Shown in pieces: positions 37,494 to 45,909 of a stretch of 45,909 nucleotides of DNA. Below the pieces are notes generated by a model, which made no database searches, was not told where the DNA came from, and was given only the letters and a program-made list of their open reading frames with translations. Position 1 is the first letter of the stretch, and each line of letters opens with the position of its first letter. The DNA comes from Pseudoalteromonas sp. NBT06-2 (lineage in GTDB: Bacteria > Pseudomonadota > Gammaproteobacteria > Enterobacterales > Alteromonadaceae). The translations under genes were made by a program, and so were the position numbers. The stretch covers positions 1 to 45,909 of the forward strand of contig NZ_NQMR01000070.1 of assembly GCF_002276045.1 (NCBI RefSeq), written 5' to 3'.

Positions 37494-38913
37494 GGTCTCG
37501 CACTATATAGTCTTTCGCAATAATTTGATATTTTTCTAAACGACGATAAATTGCGCTTTTACTAATACCTAATAATTTTGCAGCTTCAATTGTTTGACCA
37601 AAAGTTTGTGTTAATGCACTCCTAAGCAATTGTCTTTCTGCTGCTTCAAAAGTCATAAAAGGCATTTCTTTATTACTATTGTTTATAAAATTATTTACTG
37701 ATGTTTGATTAAATTGTCGGTCAAGCTCTAAATGTTCTGCTTTAATATCAAAACCTTTAACATCTGGGTCATGCATAATCACAATGCGTTCTATAATATG
37801 GCTTAATTCCCTGAGATTACCTTCATATTGATAATCAACTAAAGCCTGTATTGCTTGCTCAGTGAGATGCATATCAGGTTTTTGATATCGTTTAATATGC
37901 TGATTTAAAAATATTAAAGCAAGGGTTGGAATATCCTGTATACGTTCATTTAAGCTAGGTACCTCAAGCTTTATAGTATTAAGTCGAAAGTATAAGTCTT
38001 GGCGAAATAAGCCCTGATATATCAGTTTATCAAAATCACCATTAGTTGCACTGATCAAACGTACATTTGTCATCTTCGTTTTACTGGAACCCACTTGTTC
38101 ATATTCACCATTTTCTAATACTCTCAACAATTTCGCTTGCTGGCTTAAAGGAATATTGGCCACTTCATCAAGAAATAAACTACCATTGTTAGCGAGTTCA
38201 AACCTACCTATGCGATTTTTATCAGCTCCTGTAAATGCGCCTTTAATGTGACCAAACATTTCACTTTCGAATAAATTTTCAACGATAGCGCCCATATTTA
38301 CACTTACTAAAGTATTCTTATTTTGTAATGATTGTTGGTGAATATAATGTGCTAACGTGCTTTTACCTGTGCCATTATCACCTGTCAGTAAAACATTGGC
38401 GCTTGTTTTAGCAACATCATCAAGCTTATGTTTTAAGGCTTTCATTGCTGGAGATAATGCAACTATTTTGACCTTTTTATTAAAATCAGACGTTTGCTGC
38501 TGCAACTGGGCATTTTGTTGCTGTAAAGCTCCTAATTTTAAATTTTGTTTAATAACTTGCACAAGCCTTTGGTTATCCCAAGGTTTTTCTATAAAATCTT
38601 GCGCACCTTGCTGTAATGCATTAACCACTAATGGTGTATTTGACCAAGCAGTGATCACTATTACAGGAATAAAATCTGCTAACGCTCTAATTTTTTTAAG
38701 ACAATATAAACCCTCTTCTCCCGATGTGGTATCTAAAGAAAAATTCATATCAAGTAATACCAATGAAATATTTTCTTGTTTTAATACCTGTAAACCTGTG
38801 ACGGGAGAATCAGCCTCTAAAATATCAAAACCATAGTTAGATAATAGAAACCGAGCACTTAAGCGTACTTCGGCTTTATCATCAATAATTAATATTTGTT
38901 GTTTTTTTATCAT
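37480..38913 (-). CDS. Sigma-54-dependent response regulator, NtrC family
   Basis: 477 residues. Receiver domain with phospho-acceptor Asp55 (LVLLDMNFS) and Lys110 (DFIEKPW). The AAA+ domain has Walker A GDNGTGKST (178-186; the usual Glu is Asn/Asp-like here) and GAFTGA at 225-230, which contacts sigma-54. The C-terminal Fis-type helix-turn-helix is AAKLLGISKSAIYRRLEKYQ. An activator of this type needs a sigma-54 promoter; one is visible upstream of the first gene of its own operon (43357-43372), suggesting positive autoregulation. It begins directly where the permease gene ends. Confidence 0.95.
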   Translation of the reverse strand: MIKKQQILIIDDKAEVRLSARFLLSNYGFDILEADSPVTGLQVLKQENISLVLLDMNFSLDTTSGEEGLYCLKKIRALADFIPVIVITAWSNTPLVVNALQQGAQDFIEKPWDNQRLVQVIKQNLKLGALQQQNAQLQQQTSDFNKKVKIVALSPAMKALKHKLDDVAKTSANVLLTGDNGTGKSTLAHYIHQQSLQNKNTLVSVNMGAIVENLFESEMFGHIKGAFTGADKNRIGRFELANNGSLFLDEVANIPLSQQAKLLRVLENGEYEQVGSSKTKMTNVRLISATNGDFDKLIYQGLFRQDLYFRLNTIKLEVPSLNERIQDIPTLALIFLNQHIKRYQKPDMHLTEQAIQALVDYQYEGNLRELSHIIERIVIMHDPDVKGFDIKAEHLELDRQFNQTSVNNFINNSNKEMPFMTFEAAERQLLRSALTQTFGQTIEAAKLLGISKSAIYRRLEKYQIIAKDYIVRDRESE

Positions 38914-41325
38914 TTATTCATTTCTTAAAGCACGGATAGGATCTGCTTTGATTACTTTTTTAACGGGTAATATACAGGCCAACAGTGAAAATATCATTAA
39001 CAATATCGTAGCAGCAACAACTTGTTTAAAATCAGGCTGACCTAATAACATTAAGGTTTCATTTGCGAATATCGAAATTAAAGCAGCTAAACTTAAACAA
39101 GCTATTATGCCTATTAAAATAGGCTTAAATGAATCTTTAATGACCAAATACATAATGCGTTTATGTTTCGCGCCTAAAGCAATTCTGATCCCTAATTCAT
39201 ATCGACGTATTTGACTAGCGTAGCTGATCACGCCATAAATTCCAGCGCAGGCTAACATAAGTGCTAGTAGGCTTAATGCCCCCGCCAACCAAGCCGCCAG
39301 ATTATAATGGTACACTAAATCTTTTTGGGTTTGTTCAAGCTCTAAAAATTCTAAAATACGTAAACTAGGATCAACTTGATGTAATTGTTCTAATATCTCA
39401 ATTTTGCTAAATAACATGTCAGGTTTTACTTTTAATAATATATTTAAGCGAAATGTTCTAAGTGGTAAATATATATTTCCTTGATATAATTTATGTGTAA
39501 AAGCATTAAAATGGTCACTTGTTACTCCTATCACTTTATAGGGTGAATTGGCTGAAAAACGAATACTTTCTCCAACAGCATTGGTTTTATTAAATACCGA
39601 GTTCGCAACTGTTTCACTTATCACTGCAACCTTTTGTTGCTCTGTTATTTCAGCTTTATTAAAGTTGCGTCCATATAAAATAGGCTGTTGTAATAATTCA
39701 AAATAATCAATATCTATCGCTGAAAAACCAAATATACCATAAGATTTATTATCACTATCAACTAAAGGGGCTGAAAAATCTCCACTACGAAGCGGCGAAA
39801 CTAAATTCTTTGATACATTTTCAATGATAGGGTTGTGCAAAAATTTATTTTTAACTTGCTCTAGTAACTGTTTTTTTTCTGCTGGTGTTTTATATTTTTT
39901 ACCTGCGTCTATTTGTAAGCTGATCACATTAGCAACATTAATCCCCAAAGGTTTATGAACTATAAGTAAAGAATTTTGCAATATCATAGAAGTCGCCAAC
40001 AATAACAAGCCTGTAAAACAAACTTGAGAGATAATTAATAGTTGACGTATTTTATTCGATACTTGAGAACTTGTACCTTTACCGCTTGCTGTTAATTGAT
40101 TTTTTAAAGCATCATAATTAACCACTTTACTGCCAAAATATGCTAATAAAATGGCAAGAAAAAGCGATACTATAAAACTGAATAACAAAGCACTCAAATC
40201 TAAATTCAGTTCATTAAGTCTAGGTAAAGTACCAGCGGCTATTTCCTTAATAAATATCATCAACCAAGCACTTATAAGTAATGCAAAAATAGCTGAAATA
40301 AATGTAATCAAAAAACTTTCGATAAATAGACGTTTAAATATAGCCTTTGGCGTCGCTCCTACACTTGCACAAATTGCTAAATGATGTTGCTTTTTTGCAA
40401 TATGAGATAAATATAAGTTGACTACATTTGCAAAAGCAATAAACAATAAAATAATAGAAGCAATTAAGATACTCAAAGAAATTCGGCTGTTATCGCCTCT
40501 AATAGCGTGTGTAAGGGAAGTTAAGTGTGCTTTTACTTGGATGCCGGCGTAGCGCTCTCCTATTTTTGTCGACTTGATCTCTTTATCTATTATTTTACTT
40601 AATAAATGCTGTGCTTCAGCCTCTGTTTGTGTTGAATTAATTTTAATTAAACTTGCTAGGTTTCGCGGTATATTGTGCCAATCATTTTGCTTATATTCAC
40701 TAAAAGCTATCGGTAATATAATCTGGCTTTTACCATAAAGTGCATAAGGCTTGGGTTCTGAAAAAGTATCGTCCATGACCCCTACAATGGTAAAGAAATC
40801 ATCTTGAAATTGTACACTATGTCCTAGTATATCCTTTCTGCCTGAAAATTGTGTTTGCCATAAATCATAACTGATCACAGCCTCTGGTTTTGCATCTTTA
40901 ATCTCTTTACTTAATGTAAAACCTTTGCCTTTGGTAAATGGCACATTTAACAATTCAAAATATTCTGCAGATACATATAGGCTAATCAGCATTGGTTCAC
41001 TGGGTTCACTTATTAATATCCCTCTTGTTTGCGAGATCAAAGCCGAAGTTGAAAACGCTTTACCTTGCTCATATGCATTAAATTGTGCACCAACTAATTG
41101 ACCACCCACTGAATTTTTATCAGCCCTAATTTCATTTTGTTTAAAAACATAAAGTTGTTCAACGTTTGGATATGGTAAATCTTTGAAACTTATTAATTGG
41201 TTTAAATTAAAAGCCGCTATCAAAGCACCTAAAGTTAACGCTAAAGTTAATATTAAAATAAACGTAAATCCAGGTGATTTTTTAAGCCCTAAAGCAGCAT
41301 AGTTTATTTCATGTTTTAGTCGCAT
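38914..41325 (-). CDS. ABC transporter permease, duplicated MacB/FtsX type (ADOP-like)
   Basis: 803 residues with two MacB-core plus FtsX units in one chain. Each has a periplasmic domain (first unit: AVISYDLWQTQFSGRKDILG; second: VAVISETVANSVFNKTNAVG) and an FtsX helix cluster (around 275-400 and 680-795, the latter with YGVISYASQIRRYELGIRIA and LGAKHKRIMYLVIKD). The architecture resembles the acidobacterial duplicated orphan permeases and peptide-efflux MacB relatives. With the ATPase and adaptor upstream it forms a tripartite exporter, probably for peptides or envelope-damaging compounds. The gap to the ATPase gene is one base. Confidence 0.9.
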   Translation of the reverse strand: MRLKHEINYAALGLKKSPGFTFILILTLALTLGALIAAFNLNQLISFKDLPYPNVEQLYVFKQNEIRADKNSVGGQLVGAQFNAYEQGKAFSTSALISQTRGILISEPSEPMLISLYVSAEYFELLNVPFTKGKGFTLSKEIKDAKPEAVISYDLWQTQFSGRKDILGHSVQFQDDFFTIVGVMDDTFSEPKPYALYGKSQIILPIAFSEYKQNDWHNIPRNLASLIKINSTQTEAEAQHLLSKIIDKEIKSTKIGERYAGIQVKAHLTSLTHAIRGDNSRISLSILIASIILLFIAFANVVNLYLSHIAKKQHHLAICASVGATPKAIFKRLFIESFLITFISAIFALLISAWLMIFIKEIAAGTLPRLNELNLDLSALLFSFIVSLFLAILLAYFGSKVVNYDALKNQLTASGKGTSSQVSNKIRQLLIISQVCFTGLLLLATSMILQNSLLIVHKPLGINVANVISLQIDAGKKYKTPAEKKQLLEQVKNKFLHNPIIENVSKNLVSPLRSGDFSAPLVDSDNKSYGIFGFSAIDIDYFELLQQPILYGRNFNKAEITEQQKVAVISETVANSVFNKTNAVGESIRFSANSPYKVIGVTSDHFNAFTHKLYQGNIYLPLRTFRLNILLKVKPDMLFSKIEILEQLHQVDPSLRILEFLELEQTQKDLVYHYNLAAWLAGALSLLALMLACAGIYGVISYASQIRRYELGIRIALGAKHKRIMYLVIKDSFKPILIGIIACLSLAALISIFANETLMLLGQPDFKQVVAATILLMIFSLLACILPVKKVIKADPIRALRNE

Positions 41326-41326
41326 A

Positions 41327-42046
41327 TTACCCCACCTCTTGAACTAATTTATTGCTAAAACCAGACTGACTTATGACACCATCAAGTAAATGTAAACGTT
41401 TCTCTGCAAATTCAGCATATCGTGGATCATGTGTCACCATGCAAATAGTTGTGCCTGCTCGATTTAACGATTTTAATAAACGCATTACGGCATCACCATT
41501 TTGAGAATCTAAGTTTCCTGTTGGTTCGTCTACCAATAATATTGCCGGTTCACCCACTAGAGCACGTGCAATAGCAATTCTTTGTTGTTGCCCACCCGAT
41601 AACTGGTTTGGTTTATGCGTCATACGATGCGCCATATCAACATTTTTTAAAGCTAAAGAAACTGCTTTATTAATATCACTCTCAGAAATTTCTGGCTCAC
41701 GGTACCGCAAGGGTAATGCAACATTTTCATATACACTGAGTTCATCTATTAAATTAAATGACTGAAATACAAATCCTATTTTTTGGTTGCGAATATGAGC
41801 TCTGCTATCAACAGATAACTGACTCACATCTTCACCTTCAATGATATAACTACCTTGAGTTGGCGAATCGAGTAAACCTAATATAGATAATAATGTTGAT
41901 TTTCCACATCCCGATGGACCAGAAATTGATATAAAATCACCTTTATTAATCGTTAAGTCAATTTGAGTTAATGCATGTGTTTCAATATCTTTCGTTGAAT
42001 ATATTTTACTTATTTTTTCCATTTGGATACTAATTGTTGTATTCAT
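41327..42046 (-). CDS. ABC transporter ATPase, MacB/LolD type
   Basis: 239 residues. Walker A GPSGCGKSTLLSILG, Q-loop in NQKIGFVFQSFNLIDEL, signature LSGGQQQRIAIARAL, Walker B ILLVDEPTGNLDS and switch His in MVTHDPRY. It belongs to the LolD/MacB/FtsE group that powers mechanotransmission permeases. It pairs with the downstream permease and the upstream adaptor. Confidence 0.96.
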   Translation of the reverse strand: MNTTISIQMEKISKIYSTKDIETHALTQIDLTINKGDFISISGPSGCGKSTLLSILGLLDSPTQGSYIIEGEDVSQLSVDSRAHIRNQKIGFVFQSFNLIDELSVYENVALPLRYREPEISESDINKAVSLALKNVDMAHRMTHKPNQLSGGQQQRIAIARALVGEPAILLVDEPTGNLDSQNGDAVMRLLKSLNRAGTTICMVTHDPRYAEFAEKRLHLLDGVISQSGFSNKLVQEVG

Positions 42047-42067
42047 TTCATTCCCCTTAAATTATTA

Positions 42068-43321
42068 TTAATTTATTAAAGTTAGCTGAGCCTGTTTTTT
42101 AAACTTACGCATATCACTTAAGATAAATCGATCATTCACATTAGCGCCTGAAATTACTTCAATAAATTGACCACTTTGTTTACCTAGTTTCAGCCATATA
42201 AGATCTGCTTTATTATTTTGGTTATCTAATTTATATAATTGAATACTTGATGAAGGCTTACTATTAACAGGTGCTTTAAAATAAAGTACATTTTTGAGTG
42301 TTTTTAACAATATGGTTGCTTCTATATTCAACGCTGGTCGTGCGTTGTCTGGCAACTCACCCAATAATGCAATTTCTATTTCAATTTTTCCCTCAACAAC
42401 AACAGGATCTATTCGCATGACTTTTCCTTTTGCGGTACCACCACGTGTATCTATTTCTACAGGCATGTTTATCTGAATATTTTGCACATCAGCTTGTGGT
42501 ACTTGTACAATTGCTATTAATTCGTTGGTGCCACCTACCAATGCCAATTGATTACCATTTGCCACACTCTGTCCCAGTTTAACGGGTAATGCTTGCAGAA
42601 CACCATTAAGTCCAGCTCTAACATTGAGACTTTCCTTTTTATTATTAGCCAATTTCAGTAAACTGCGTTTTTCTTCAATTTTTTCAATTTGAATTTTTTT
42701 TGCCTGCAAATGAAAGCGTCTAAGTTGCTTTAGTTTATTTTGTATATTGCGCTCTCGATTTATTAACTTTTCAACAAGTGCCTTTGTTTTCATTAAATCG
42801 AGTTGAGATACAATGCCTTTTACGGCAAGTTTCTTTTCAGCTTGCAACCGAGATCGCGCAACTTTTAAATCAATACTTAATTCAGAGGCACGAATTTCAA
42901 TATCCAATTTTTCACGATTTTGTGTTAACTCAAGCTGTTTTAATACCGACTGTTCTGCATTTACGGCTAAATTTGCGGTGATCACTGCTTGATCAATTTC
43001 AGGGTTTGTCATCGTTAGAATAATACTATTCGGTGATACTTTTGCCCCTGGTTTTAATCGTATTTCAGATATCACAGCCGAAAACTGTGCCGTTAAATAT
43101 TTTTGAGTTTTAGCCTCTAGAATGCCAAAACCTTTTGCTTCCCTTTGTAAGTCACCTTGTTTTATAGTATCAAACCAGAGGTTCTTTGATTCTATTTGCG
43201 TAGACTTATTTGGCTGACTCAAACCCCAGAATGTCAATAAAATTAATGACACTCCCACCATTAAACTGATTAAATATTTATGCTTTATTTTTGTATCGCG
43301 TTTTCGTTTAATATCCATCAC
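42068..43321 (-). CDS. HlyD-type periplasmic adaptor of the ABC exporter
   Basis: 417 residues (415-417 depending on GTG 43321 or ATG 43318). One N-terminal membrane helix (YLISLMVGVSLILLTFWGL), a biotinyl-lipoyl segment (VSPNSIILTMTNPEIDQAV), a long coiled-coil hairpin (about 120-230, rich in Lys/Glu/Leu), the return lipoyl half (LNGVLQALPVKLGQSVANGN) and a beta-barrel domain. It couples the ATPase-permease to an outer-membrane channel that is not encoded here. It is the first gene of the operon, downstream of the sigma-54 promoter. Confidence 0.88.
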   Translation of the reverse strand: MMDIKRKRDTKIKHKYLISLMVGVSLILLTFWGLSQPNKSTQIESKNLWFDTIKQGDLQREAKGFGILEAKTQKYLTAQFSAVISEIRLKPGAKVSPNSIILTMTNPEIDQAVITANLAVNAEQSVLKQLELTQNREKLDIEIRASELSIDLKVARSRLQAEKKLAVKGIVSQLDLMKTKALVEKLINRERNIQNKLKQLRRFHLQAKKIQIEKIEEKRSLLKLANNKKESLNVRAGLNGVLQALPVKLGQSVANGNQLALVGGTNELIAIVQVPQADVQNIQINMPVEIDTRGGTAKGKVMRIDPVVVEGKIEIEIALLGELPDNARPALNIEATILLKTLKNVLYFKAPVNSKPSSSIQLYKLDNQNNKADLIWLKLGKQSGQFIEVISGANVNDRFILSDMRKFKKQAQLTLIN

Positions 43322-43356
43322 TACACTTCATATTTAAAAGATTGTTGTAGTAATAC

Positions 43357-43372
43357 AGCAAGTATCAAACCA
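43357..43372 (-). promoter_or_regulatory. Sigma-54 promoter of the ABC exporter operon
   Basis: Read on the minus strand: TGGTTTGATACTTGCT, with GG and GC separated by exactly 10 bases, close to the consensus TGGCACG-N4-TTGCW. The predicted transcript would start near 43346, about 25 bases before the first gene. AATTTTAA (43404-43411) and TTAAAATT (43428-43435), an inverted pair upstream, are a candidate activator site. The operon encodes its own NtrC-type activator. Confidence 0.75.
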
Positions 43373-43496
43373 AATCATAACAACTTGATTTTATTTGATT
43401 TTTAATTTTAAAGTGATTTTATTAAAGTTAAAATTCCCGAAATCAAAAATATAAAAAGATCGATTATGGGAATAATATAAATTTTACCCGTGACTC

Positions 43497-43754
43497 TATA
43501 TCTATGTTATTTCAAAATGCAGGTTTTAGAGCTATCTGAGCGAGTCCAAGTCACGTGAGTTGATGCAGAGGTACCTTTCAAACCAATACAACGATGAATT
43601 TAGTTTGCTCATAAGCCCGTATCGGCGAGTATAAACAAGGTTGATGCGGCGTTATTGATTTTATAAGGGAACAACTATTATCTTCAATTAATGCCTTACC
43701 TAGATTCTGTTTAATATTCGTTGAAATCGCGTATTTTGAGGTATCATGGGTATT
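43497..43754. repeat. Copy B of the ~260 bp TATACCC MITE-like family
   Basis: 258 bp. Inverted ends: TATATCTATGTTATTTCAAA at the left, and on the minus strand ATACCCATGATACCTCAAAA at the right. The interior on the minus strand matches copy A (GGTAAGGCATTAATTGAAGA) and copy C (CTTATGAG, TCGTTGTATTGG). It has no plausible protein, although a chance 64-codon frame crosses it. It sits between the ABC exporter operon and the sterol desaturase-family gene. Confidence 0.75.
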
Positions 43755-43768
43755 GACGGTGATCCCGA

Positions 43769-44683
43769 TCATATGTGTTTAGTTGCACAGCAATTAAATT
43801 TCAATGATGAGCCAAGTTGTTTAAAGTAGCCATCACGCGTTGGATAGTTTGAATTTGATAAAAATAGACCTACCCGCTTTGGCTCATTTTTAGAATCACG
43901 TTCAAACCGAAAAGTGCCAAAAATTTGATCCCACAATACAATTGCGTTACCGTAATTTGAATTCGCCTCATGAGCTAAAGTTGAGTGATGCCAACGATGC
44001 AACTCGTTCGTGCTAAATATGTAATTTAACCAACCACTCCTGAGGTTTATGTTGGCATGTTGCAGCATCAATACTGGCTGACTGATAGCTAAGTATCCAA
44101 ATAAAGCTTCAGCAGAAAAACCAAATAGCATCACTGGCAGTATTCCCATAAAAAAATTCAATCCATAATTCAATCCATAATTCAAAGGATTAAAACGTAG
44201 GTTATTGATAGCATAAAGTCTTTGGCTGCTATGGTGCATTGCATGGAGCCGCCATAAAGGCATAACAGTATGATGGAGCCGATGTGACCAATAGCGTCCT
44301 AGCTCAATAAGCAGTGTCGCTAAAATAATTTGTACCACTAATGGCAATTGTTGAGGGTTAAATTGCCCCATATCTTCCGATAGATTTAGGGTCGAATAAA
44401 AAACGATAACGATAAAAGGTGCTAAGAACTTTAGCAATGGATCAACTAATGCAATAAGTACCAAGGCACTTGTAAGGTCAGTCTGAATATCACCCTGACT
44501 CTTATTCCATTCAGAATAAAAAGGAGTAACACGCTCCAAGATTATGGCAAAAATTAAGGTCAGACTCGTTGAACCCAACACAGCAAACTCCAAATCCCAT
44601 GCCAACGAATAAGCAATCGAGAAAATAGAAACACTTAACATTAAAGACAATAAAAGTAGGTGTTTTGATAAAAAATTGAACAT
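43769..44683 (-). CDS. Sterol desaturase/fatty acid hydroxylase family membrane protein
   Basis: 304 residues, several membrane helices, and the diiron His-box set of the family: HRLHHTVMPLWRLHAMHHS (HxxHH and HxxHH) and HRWHHSTLAHEANSNYGNA (HxxHH), followed by WDQIFGTF. Members hydroxylate or desaturate membrane lipids; the substrate is unknown in bacteria. AGAGG precedes the ATG. It lies 32 bp downstream of a MerR-type gene in the same direction, so the two are probably co-transcribed. The stop codon is 15 bp from the MITE copy B. Confidence 0.9.
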   Translation of the reverse strand: MFNFLSKHLLLLSLMLSVSIFSIAYSLAWDLEFAVLGSTSLTLIFAIILERVTPFYSEWNKSQGDIQTDLTSALVLIALVDPLLKFLAPFIVIVFYSTLNLSEDMGQFNPQQLPLVVQIILATLLIELGRYWSHRLHHTVMPLWRLHAMHHSSQRLYAINNLRFNPLNYGLNYGLNFFMGILPVMLFGFSAEALFGYLAISQPVLMLQHANINLRSGWLNYIFSTNELHRWHHSTLAHEANSNYGNAIVLWDQIFGTFRFERDSKNEPKRVGLFLSNSNYPTRDGYFKQLGSSLKFNCCATKHI

Positions 44684-44715
44684 AATAACCTCTTTAAATT
44701 AGCTAAAGGTTTATT

Positions 44716-45123
44716 CTAAAGTCTCTCTGTACGGGGAGAGTCAAGTTCAATTTTATTCAAAGAACAGGTCGGGTTATGCTCTAAGCAGTCCACAATATTT
44801 TTCTTGTAATTTAAAAGTTCTTCTTTTTGTTTTTTAAGATTGCTTAATTCGGTGTCAATCTGAGTTGTTTTAGTGATAATCATACTAAGTATACAAGCCC
44901 ATGGAGCTCGGCTATTTTTTTGTTCGGCAAAAACTTTTATTTCTGATAATCTAAAACCGAGTGATTTTGCTTTAAGAATAAGTCGAATGAGTGTGACATG
45001 GTTTTCATTATAGACCCTGTATTTTCCTGATCTCATTACGTCATTTAACAAGCCAATCTCTTCGTAAAATCGAATTGCTTTAATCGATGCTCCCGTTTCT
45101 TTTGAAATTTTTCCAATATACAT
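44716..45123 (-). CDS. MerR family regulator, metal-sensing type
   Basis: 135 residues. N-terminal MerR winged helix (ISKETGASIKAIRFYEEIGL, then KYRVYNENHVTLIRLILKAK) and dimerisation helix. Cys77, Cys113 and Cys120 (in RAPWACILSMI and VDCLEHNPTCSL) correspond to the three-Cys set of CadR/PbrR-type sensors of soft divalent metals, so metal control is likely. The target is presumably the adjacent sterol desaturase-family gene, an unusual partner for this regulator. No clear MerR 19-20-bp-spacer promoter was seen upstream. Confidence 0.87.
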   Translation of the reverse strand: MYIGKISKETGASIKAIRFYEEIGLLNDVMRSGKYRVYNENHVTLIRLILKAKSLGFRLSEIKVFAEQKNSRAPWACILSMIITKTTQIDTELSNLKKQKEELLNYKKNIVDCLEHNPTCSLNKIELDSPRTERL

Positions 45124-45224
45124 GCTGTATTTCTCAATTTATGGTGACGTGTGCTATTTATTAACCTTTTTATATTATGAACTAAACAGTACTTAATCAA
45201 CCATTAGGGAACTTGATTGAAACT

Positions 45225-45395
45225 GTAAGCCGACATTCAATTTTGAATTTAATTACATTGTAATTTAGAATAAACAAGATATTTCTATTTTATATCATTT
45301 CAGCTTTATCTCGCCTTAATAAAACACAAAAGTATTCTGCATTATAAGTAATCCAAATTCTATTGTTGGAACGTCTAATTTGAATGCTGACTTAC
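45225..45395. repeat. Short inverted-repeat element, possibly an IS-derived MITE
   Basis: GTAAGCCGACATTC at 45225-45238 and, as the reverse complement of the right end, GTAAGTCAGCATTC at 45382-45395 are near-identical inverted ends of a 171-bp non-coding segment; similarity extends outside them (CTTGAT, AAAC). The GTAAGY start recalls IS66-family ends, but this is a guess. It fills much of the 412-bp gap between the MerR gene and the Hpt gene. A small hairpin GGGAAAT-ACAG-ATTTCCC follows at 45409-45426. Confidence 0.5.
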
Positions 45396-45535
45396 AAGTT
45401 TATATCAAGGGAAATACAGATTTCCCCTGAATATATAGTTAATATATTGCAGGCTATATCAATGTACACTAGCTCATTAGGCTTTGGTTGTGTCACTTTT
45501 GTTCAATTACTTAGCGTAAAGAAATCAGTAATGGA

Positions 45536-45909
45536 TTAGCCTATCTTATTAAGTTGTTGTAATCCGGTTAATACAGATGTTAGCGCGGTTAGGGTTAGCC
45601 TGTATTGTTCATTAATCTCTGTTAAATCCCCCTCTTGGCATAGAAATTCTAATTTCTGTGCTTCATCCTGCACGTTTTTAGCACCCATATTCGCGGCTAC
45701 ACCTTTTAACGTATGAGCTAGTCGCTCCATGGTTTTTAGGTCCTTTGATGCGTAAGCCTGATTAAACTTGTATCCAAAATCTTCTTCCCCGTCTTTAAAC
45801 TTTCTTAATAACCGCAAGTATAGAGCTTCATTATCTTGTGTGATTTTTAGCCCGACATTGATGTCTATACCTGGTAAGCTTAGTTTAGACAGTTTTGAAT
45901 GTTTACGTT
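45536..45909 (-). CDS. C-terminal Hpt domain of a histidine kinase or phosphotransfer protein (5' end outside window)
   Basis: The reading frame stays open to the window edge; the visible 123 codons begin RKHSKLSKLSLPGIDINVGL and continue into an Hpt domain with phosphoacceptor His in MERLAHTLKGVAANMGAKNV. The segment PGIDINVGL...YLRLLRKF is the typical lead-in to Hpt domains at the end of hybrid sensor kinases of the BarA/EvgS type. An apparent internal start (TTG near 45817) is not needed. It transfers phosphate from a receiver to a final response regulator. The rest of the protein is not visible. Confidence 0.85.
   Translation of the reverse strand, partial: RKHSKLSKLSLPGIDINVGLKITQDNEALYLRLLRKFKDGEEDFGYKFNQAYASKDLKTMERLAHTLKGVAANMGAKNVQDEAQKLEFLCQEGDLTEINEQYRLTLTALTSVLTGLQQLNKIG

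Noticed and set aside
38357..38836. 159-codon plus-strand frame opposite the response regulator
   Set aside because: Antisense to the receiver and AAA+ domains, whose motifs are clear on the minus strand.
43578..43772. 64-codon frame downstream of the sterol desaturase-family gene
   Set aside because: It lies almost wholly inside MITE copy B, has no ribosome site, and the homologous copies A and C do not keep the frame.

Overview
The window looks like chromosome of a marine gammaproteobacterium of the order Alteromonadales (Colwelliaceae or Pseudoalteromonadaceae type). This rests on the AT-rich composition, the conserved block lrp / ftsK-lolA-rarA-crcB-serS with divergent ald, the yccA-tusDCB-tusE cluster, and MITE-like intergenic repeats. 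The species cannot be fixed from sequence alone.

Layout. 184-8240 (minus) is a five-gene envelope metal-uptake operon: TonB-dependent receptor, a giant CobN-like chelatase tethered to the inner membrane, a polytopic membrane protein, a MotA/TolQ/ExbB proton channel and a DUF2149 protein. Its promoter carries two perfect 7-1-7 Zur-type palindromes (8251-8265, 8279-8293), so it is most likely derepressed by zinc starvation. It resembles the Bacteroidetes hmuRSTUV haem operons and the zinc-responsive PA1922-PA1925 operon of Pseudomonas aeruginosa. This is the most interesting system here. 8560-12649 (minus) is an RND efflux pump with a lipoprotein adaptor, divergent from a TetR regulator (12819-13388). 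13389-14600 is a scar region with an aminotransferase fragment, a decayed IS91-type transposase and short repeats, followed by tRNA-Ser(UGA).

15078-17170 (plus) holds yccA and the sulfur-relay genes tusD, tusC, tusB and tusE. 17300-26363 is housekeeping: a 51-residue membrane protein, serS, crcB, rarA, lolA, ftsK, lrp and ald. 26465-27796 is pssA. 28017-30182 is yceI, a cytochrome b561 and a divergent LysR regulator with a perfect 12-4-12 palindrome between them. 30427-33185 is a nitric-oxide defence group (small membrane protein, NnrS, flavohaemoprotein Hmp), followed by an MFS exporter and a secreted FG-GAP repeat protein.

36225-43321 (minus) is a five-gene operon: HlyD-type adaptor, ABC ATPase, duplicated MacB/FtsX-type permease, sigma-54 response regulator and histidine kinase. 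A good sigma-54 promoter (43357-43372) sits before the first gene, so the two-component pair probably switches on its own transporter operon. 43769-45123 is a sterol desaturase-family protein behind a metal-type MerR regulator. The right edge cuts a gene ending in an Hpt domain.

A family of ~260 bp MITE-like repeats with TATACCC ends appears three times (17740, 24339-24599, 43497-43754). A separate small inverted-repeat element lies at 45225-45395.
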